A stretch of 9,553 nucleotides of DNA from CAZOKO01 sp964580455 (GTDB lineage Bacteria > Desulfobacterota > WTBG01): the NCBI GenBank assembly GCA_964580455.1, contig CAZOKO010000099.1, forward strand, positions 1 through 9,553. The letters run 5' to 3'. Made by a program: the position numbers and the translations under genes. The stretch's first letter is position 1; each line of letters begins with the position of its first letter. A model generated the notes under the pieces. It was not told where the DNA came from and ran no database searches. It saw nothing but the letters and a program-made list of their open reading frames with translations. Below are positions 6,554 to 9,553 of this stretch, one piece after another.

Positions 6554-7717
6554 ATGCCAAAAATTAATAAAACGATTCTGATTGTCGTCATCATCTTAGC
6601 AGCTTCATCCCCGTTTTTTCTTAAATATCTATCACAAGAAAAGGTTCAGGTAAAGACGGCCGAGGCAGCCTTGAGAGATATTACTCAAAGCATTTCTTAT
6701 TCAGGCTCGATCGAGTCATATAATCGGGTTAAAATTGGTTCAGAAATTGCCGGTCGGGTATCTGCTGTATCTTTTAGGGAGTTAGACGATGTGCAAGCGG
6801 GTCAGGTAATGGTTAAATTAGAAAATGGTGAAATTAAGGCTCAACTTAATCAGGCAAAAGAGGCACTTAATCAGGCAAAAATCAACCTGGTGAACACAGA
6901 GAAAAATTTGAGCAGAGTTAAAGAACTTTTCGAAAAAGGTTTTGCTTCTAAAGAACAGTTGGACAGTGCCCAGCAGGCATTTGATGTAAACGAAGCTTTG
7001 GTGGAGCAAAACCGTTCCAATTATGCAGTGGTAAGTGCCCGGCTTTCGTATGCCACCATCAGGGCTCCCATCAGCGGCACTGTCATCAGTAAAAACGTAA
7101 CCGTAGGAGAAATTGTTGCAGGCCCTTTAGGTGGGGGAAACTTTTCCATGCCTACTGCCATGGCTGAGATTGCTGATTTTAGCAACCTTGAAGTACATGT
7201 CGATGTTGACGAAGTAGATATCGGAAAGATAAAAGTGGGTCAGGATGCAGTCATTTCGGTCGATGCATATCCCGATAAGACGGTTAAGGGGGTTGTTGAA
7301 GAAATTGCTTTAATGACTTCCGGCAGGAGAGAGATAGGAATTACCTACCGGGTCAAAGCTCAAATTGAGAATCCAGAAAAAATACTCAAGTTGGGAATGA
7401 CAGCTAATGTGGACATCGTGATAAGAAGCAGGAGTCAAGTACTATCCGTACCAAGTGGTGCTGTTTTAGCTAAGGAGGATAAAAAACTTGTTTTTACCAT
7501 TAGTGGTCAGAAGATACAGAGAAGGGAAATTATGACAGGTATTGAGGGCGAGGAATTTATGGAGGTTACGTCTGGATTGCAGCCAGGCGAGAGAGTAGTA
7601 ATAGGAATTAAAGCTGAAACTGCTGAAGGTGGAAGGGGATTACACTTTGGTCAGGATACCATCCAGGATGATATCTTTAAATTGGAAGATGGACAGTCTG
7701 TAGTCGTCATCCAGTAG
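6554..7717 (+). CDS. Periplasmic adaptor (membrane fusion) protein, MacA/HlyD type
   Basis: This 387-residue protein is anchored by one N-terminal helix (about residues 7-22) with the rest in the periplasm. Order of parts: first half of the barrel-sandwich (lipoyl-like) domain ending in VMVKLENGEI; a helical hairpin beginning IKAQLNQAKEALNQAK and returning through KEQLDSAQQAFDVNEALVEQN; the second lipoyl half LSYATIRAPISGTVISKNVTVGEIV; a beta-barrel with VHVDVDEVDIGKIKVGQ; and a membrane-proximal domain ending near LQPGERVVIG. This is the standard MacA-type layout. It would bridge the permease upstream to the TolC-like protein encoded convergently. The ATG at 6554 follows GAGAGGT (6544-6550); a TTG at 6542 would add four residues but would overlap that site. 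It lies 71 nt after the permease, on the same strand and probably in the same transcript. Confidence 0.92.
   Translation: MPKINKTILIVVIILAASSPFFLKYLSQEKVQVKTAEAALRDITQSISYSGSIESYNRVKIGSEIAGRVSAVSFRELDDVQAGQVMVKLENGEIKAQLNQAKEALNQAKINLVNTEKNLSRVKELFEKGFASKEQLDSAQQAFDVNEALVEQNRSNYAVVSARLSYATIRAPISGTVISKNVTVGEIVAGPLGGGNFSMPTAMAEIADFSNLEVHVDVDEVDIGKIKVGQDAVISVDAYPDKTVKGVVEEIALMTSGRREIGITYRVKAQIENPEKILKLGMTANVDIVIRSRSQVLSVPSGAVLAKEDKKLVFTISGQKIQRREIMTGIEGEEFMEVTSGLQPGERVVIGIKAETAEGGRGLHFGQDTIQDDIFKLEDGQSVVVIQ
6844..6880 (+). repeat. 16-base direct repeat, 21-base period, duplicating one coiled-coil heptad
   Basis: ACTTAATCAGGCAAAA occurs at 6844-6859 and again at 6865-6880. The 21-base period equals seven codons, giving consecutive heptads QLNQAKE and ALNQAKI in the first helix of the adaptor hairpin. 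It lies wholly inside the gene and keeps the frame. Confidence 0.7.
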
Positions 7718-7743
7718 GTTCTGGTAAGATTTCTATTACTTTC

Positions 7744-9318
7744 TTACAAGCTTTCTTGAAATTCAATCTGATGGGTTTCAAGAGTTATTCCTGTCGTTTT
7801 GTCCAAATTGTTTCGTGAATTAATATAGTCTACAGCAGCTTCGGTTTCTCTGCATTGGGCTAATGCCCGTTCTTCTTGAGCTCTCAATACATCCACGCTG
7901 GTAGACATTCCCAGATTCAACCTCTCTTCTTCTGCCTCCAGATTCTTTTCGGCCAGCAGTCGTGCTTCTCGGTTTGCGCTGATTCGTTTATAGTTTGATT
8001 CAATTTCCCTTAAGGCCTCCCTGACTTCAAGTTCAATCTTTCTTTTCAGACTTTCAAGTGATGTTTCTGCCTTCTTTATCTCCAGTACGCTTTTTTGATA
8101 GTTGCTTTTTGCCCAACGGTTTCCTAAAGGTATTTCCATTTTAAATCCAACCAGCCAGGAGTAATCTCCACTAGAATGTATATCCTTTACGCTTTTATCG
8201 TAATGACCTTTGGTTGCGTTAATACCATAGCTTGCCTGGAAATCGAAGGTGGGAAGCATAGCATTCCTGGCAATTTTATTGGCTACCTTTAGATTCTTAA
8301 GGTGAATACTTACCTCTTCATAGTCAGGCCGGTTTTCAAGAGCTGTTTTGAAATAATCTTCTCCCTTCATCCTGGGAAATTCCTCAAAGGCGGGTTTATC
8401 AAGAATGGTAATCATTTGATCCCGAAGTGGTAAATTCAAGGTTTCCTTTAGCAGATCTTCTGCATCCCTTACAGTATTTTCTGCCAGGATTACACCTTCC
8501 TCCCGGGAGGCGACACCTGCCCTGGCTCGCAATACCTCAACCGAAGGGAGTTTTCCCACTTTCACCAGAACCCTGTTTCTCTCCATTAGTTCCCTGGCTA
8601 ATTGGAGTGAGTCCTTCTTTACGCCAAGAAACTGTTGGCCGAGATACAGCCTCCAATAAATTTGCTGAAGAGAGGTGATCATTTTGATCGTTTTATCTTT
8701 AAGCCTCATTTGTGAGATGTCTTTATTGTTATTGGAAATTATAATTCTAGATTTATTGAGGTTGATGCCAAAATTTCTTAAGAGAGGCTGGTTAAGTGAG
8801 AACACCAGATTAGAGAAGTAGGTAGGGTTTACGTACTGAAATATGGAATTTGTCTCATATTTATTTGTAGTGAATTTTAATTCACCAAATCCACCTGTGA
8901 TCAATTTTTTAGAAAGGCTAAACTCATAGTCGATTGTTTCCTGCTCATAGGATTGGCTTTTATTCCATATACCCCATACACCATTTAAAAGGGTTGTGGG
9001 AGAAGCCACAATTTTACTATCCTTAAGGGAGAATTTAGCCAAAGGATCAAATGCTGCTTTTTCTTTGATGATTTCCTTTTCATCCAGGTATGGATTGTAC
9101 CGTTCAACCTTTAAATCCAGATTGTTGCTCAACAGGAGCTCAACACATTGCCCTAGAGACAGGGACAATTCTTCCTTTGCAACAGCTACTTCTTTCCCAT
9201 GACAGGTAGAAGGATTTGCACTGCAAAGCCACAGGAGGAAACCAGAAGACAGTACGATTCCTGCTTTGCGAAAAAGTCTTCCCTTTATCCTGGATCTGAA
9301 ATCCATGTAGTTCATCAT
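7744..9318 (-). CDS. TolC-family outer-membrane efflux protein
   Basis: This protein of 524 residues (from the first ATG of MMNYMDF) is the likely exit duct of the pump. It opens with a long basic N-terminus and a hydrophobic stretch (IVLSSGFLLWLCSA, about residues 20-33), a Sec signal peptide with probable cleavage near HGKEVAVA. The mature part starts with LSLGQCVELLLSNNLDLKVERYNPYLDEKEI, the standard first helix of outer-membrane efflux proteins. It has the expected internal duplication: a second helical half with LPTFDFQASYGI, then long coiled-coil helices full of Glu, Arg and Leu, and LNLGMSTSVDVLRAQEERALAQ near the end. A longer reading from 9387 is rejected because the strong AAGGAGGT (9323-9330) lies inside it, just before 9318. 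The second ATG (9315) is equally well spaced. The gene is convergent with the adaptor, ending 26 bases from it, and has its own promoter. Confidence 0.92.
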   Translation of the reverse strand: MMNYMDFRSRIKGRLFRKAGIVLSSGFLLWLCSANPSTCHGKEVAVAKEELSLSLGQCVELLLSNNLDLKVERYNPYLDEKEIIKEKAAFDPLAKFSLKDSKIVASPTTLLNGVWGIWNKSQSYEQETIDYEFSLSKKLITGGFGELKFTTNKYETNSIFQYVNPTYFSNLVFSLNQPLLRNFGINLNKSRIIISNNNKDISQMRLKDKTIKMITSLQQIYWRLYLGQQFLGVKKDSLQLARELMERNRVLVKVGKLPSVEVLRARAGVASREEGVILAENTVRDAEDLLKETLNLPLRDQMITILDKPAFEEFPRMKGEDYFKTALENRPDYEEVSIHLKNLKVANKIARNAMLPTFDFQASYGINATKGHYDKSVKDIHSSGDYSWLVGFKMEIPLGNRWAKSNYQKSVLEIKKAETSLESLKRKIELEVREALREIESNYKRISANREARLLAEKNLEAEEERLNLGMSTSVDVLRAQEERALAQCRETEAAVDYINSRNNLDKTTGITLETHQIEFQESL

Positions 9319-9322
9319 AAGT

Positions 9323-9330
9323 ACCTCCTT
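9323..9330 (-). promoter_or_regulatory. Ribosome binding site of the TolC-family gene
   Basis: On the minus strand AAGGAGGT is a full-strength Shine-Dalgarno sequence, 4 nt before the first ATG (9318) and 7 nt before the adjacent second ATG (9315). It rules out the upstream in-frame start at 9387. Confidence 0.8.
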
Positions 9331-9422
9331 AAATGATACAAAAAAGCCCTGGAAGGTGCTTCCTGGGTTAATATTATTAAACTCCAAATAGGTTAAAAAG
9401 TTCTTTTATCTATTAATGTAAA

Positions 9423-9451
9423 TTTGTATCATCTGATATTTTAGCTGTCAA
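9423..9451 (-). promoter_or_regulatory. Sigma-70-type promoter for the TolC-family gene
   Basis: On the minus strand, a perfect -35 TTGACA (9446-9451) is followed after exactly 17 bases by TACAAA (9423-9428; 4 of 6). TG sits one base upstream of it, giving an extended -10 (TGATACAAA). Transcription would begin near 9416, leaving a leader of about 100 nt before the ATG. It is the only such match seen in the region upstream of the gene. Confidence 0.65.
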
Positions 9452-9553
9452 TTACTTTTCCTGCGTTAGGAAAGAGCAACTTTCAAAAACTCTCCCCCTT
9501 GCCAGCAGTTCCGCAACTTAAAATAATTTCTATAAAACTTCCTTCAAAACCAA
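9452..9553. other. Non-coding right edge, upstream of the TolC-gene promoter
   Basis: No gene is supported here. A short inverted repeat TTTCCT-GCGTT-AGGAAA (about 9457-9473) lies 6 bases upstream of the -35 box, a position where an activator could bind, but six base pairs are too few to claim a site. The rest is AT-rich without evident structure. Confidence 0.4.

Noticed and set aside
7711..7747. Possible bidirectional terminator between the convergent adaptor and TolC genes: CCAG/CTGG (7711-7724) and GTAAGA/TCTTAC (7724-7747)
   Set aside because: Stems are only 4 and 6 bp, the second has a 12-nt loop and runs into the end of the TolC gene, and no T-run follows on either strand.
8427..8678. 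Plus-strand open frame inside the TolC gene, with Pro/Leu-rich translation
   Set aside because: It lies fully antisense to a well-conserved gene, has no ribosome site of its own, and its composition is that of a shadow frame.
9319..9387. N-terminal extension of the TolC-family protein from an ATG at 9387
   Set aside because: It would place a perfect AAGGAGGT site inside the coding part and put 23 non-signal-like residues before the signal peptide.

Overview
The window reads as chromosomal DNA of a Gram-negative (diderm) bacterium with fairly AT-rich DNA, roughly 40% GC by eye. A periplasmic adaptor and a TolC-family outer-membrane channel require two membranes. Two short non-coding motifs, a C6/G6 palindrome and a CCGCGGTCTTTGCGGTGAA-like block, resemble dispersed motifs I associate with environmental lineages such as Planctomycetes (anammox type), Nitrospirae and deltaproteobacteria. 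I cannot place the organism from the sequence alone.

Left half (1-3679), all on the plus strand: a glycan or lipid modification neighbourhood. It starts with the C-terminal end of a protein cut by the window edge, probably a GT-C membrane glycosyltransferase. Next is a class I SAM methyltransferase broken by a -1 frameshift (464-1248). A second, intact class I methyltransferase starts at TTG (1292-1909). Then comes a 566-residue polytopic GT-C type glycosyltransferase (1979-3679) whose first-loop Asp-Asp motif resembles the TMTC/PMT group. A plausible joint role is making or decorating a surface glycan or glycolipid, but no substrate can be read from the sequence.

Middle (3680-4226): a perfect C6/G6 palindrome, then a small secreted protein of unknown function.

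Right half (4295-9451): a tripartite MacAB-TolC-type export system in separate genes. A near-consensus sigma-70 promoter (4295-4323) drives an ATPase gene. The permease gene follows after an unusually long 201-nt gap, then the periplasmic adaptor gene. The TolC-like channel gene is convergent on the minus strand, with its own strong promoter (9423-9451). The ATPase and permease would power the pump, the adaptor would bridge the periplasm, and the channel would give the exit. The substrate is unknown.

No rRNA, tRNA, CRISPR array, transposase or phage gene was seen. No gene-free stretch exceeds 300 bases. I found no clearly new multi-gene system. The points most worth checking are the frameshift next to a perfect -1 slippery heptamer, the leader inverted repeat before that gene, the two dispersed-looking motifs, and the orphan secreted protein.
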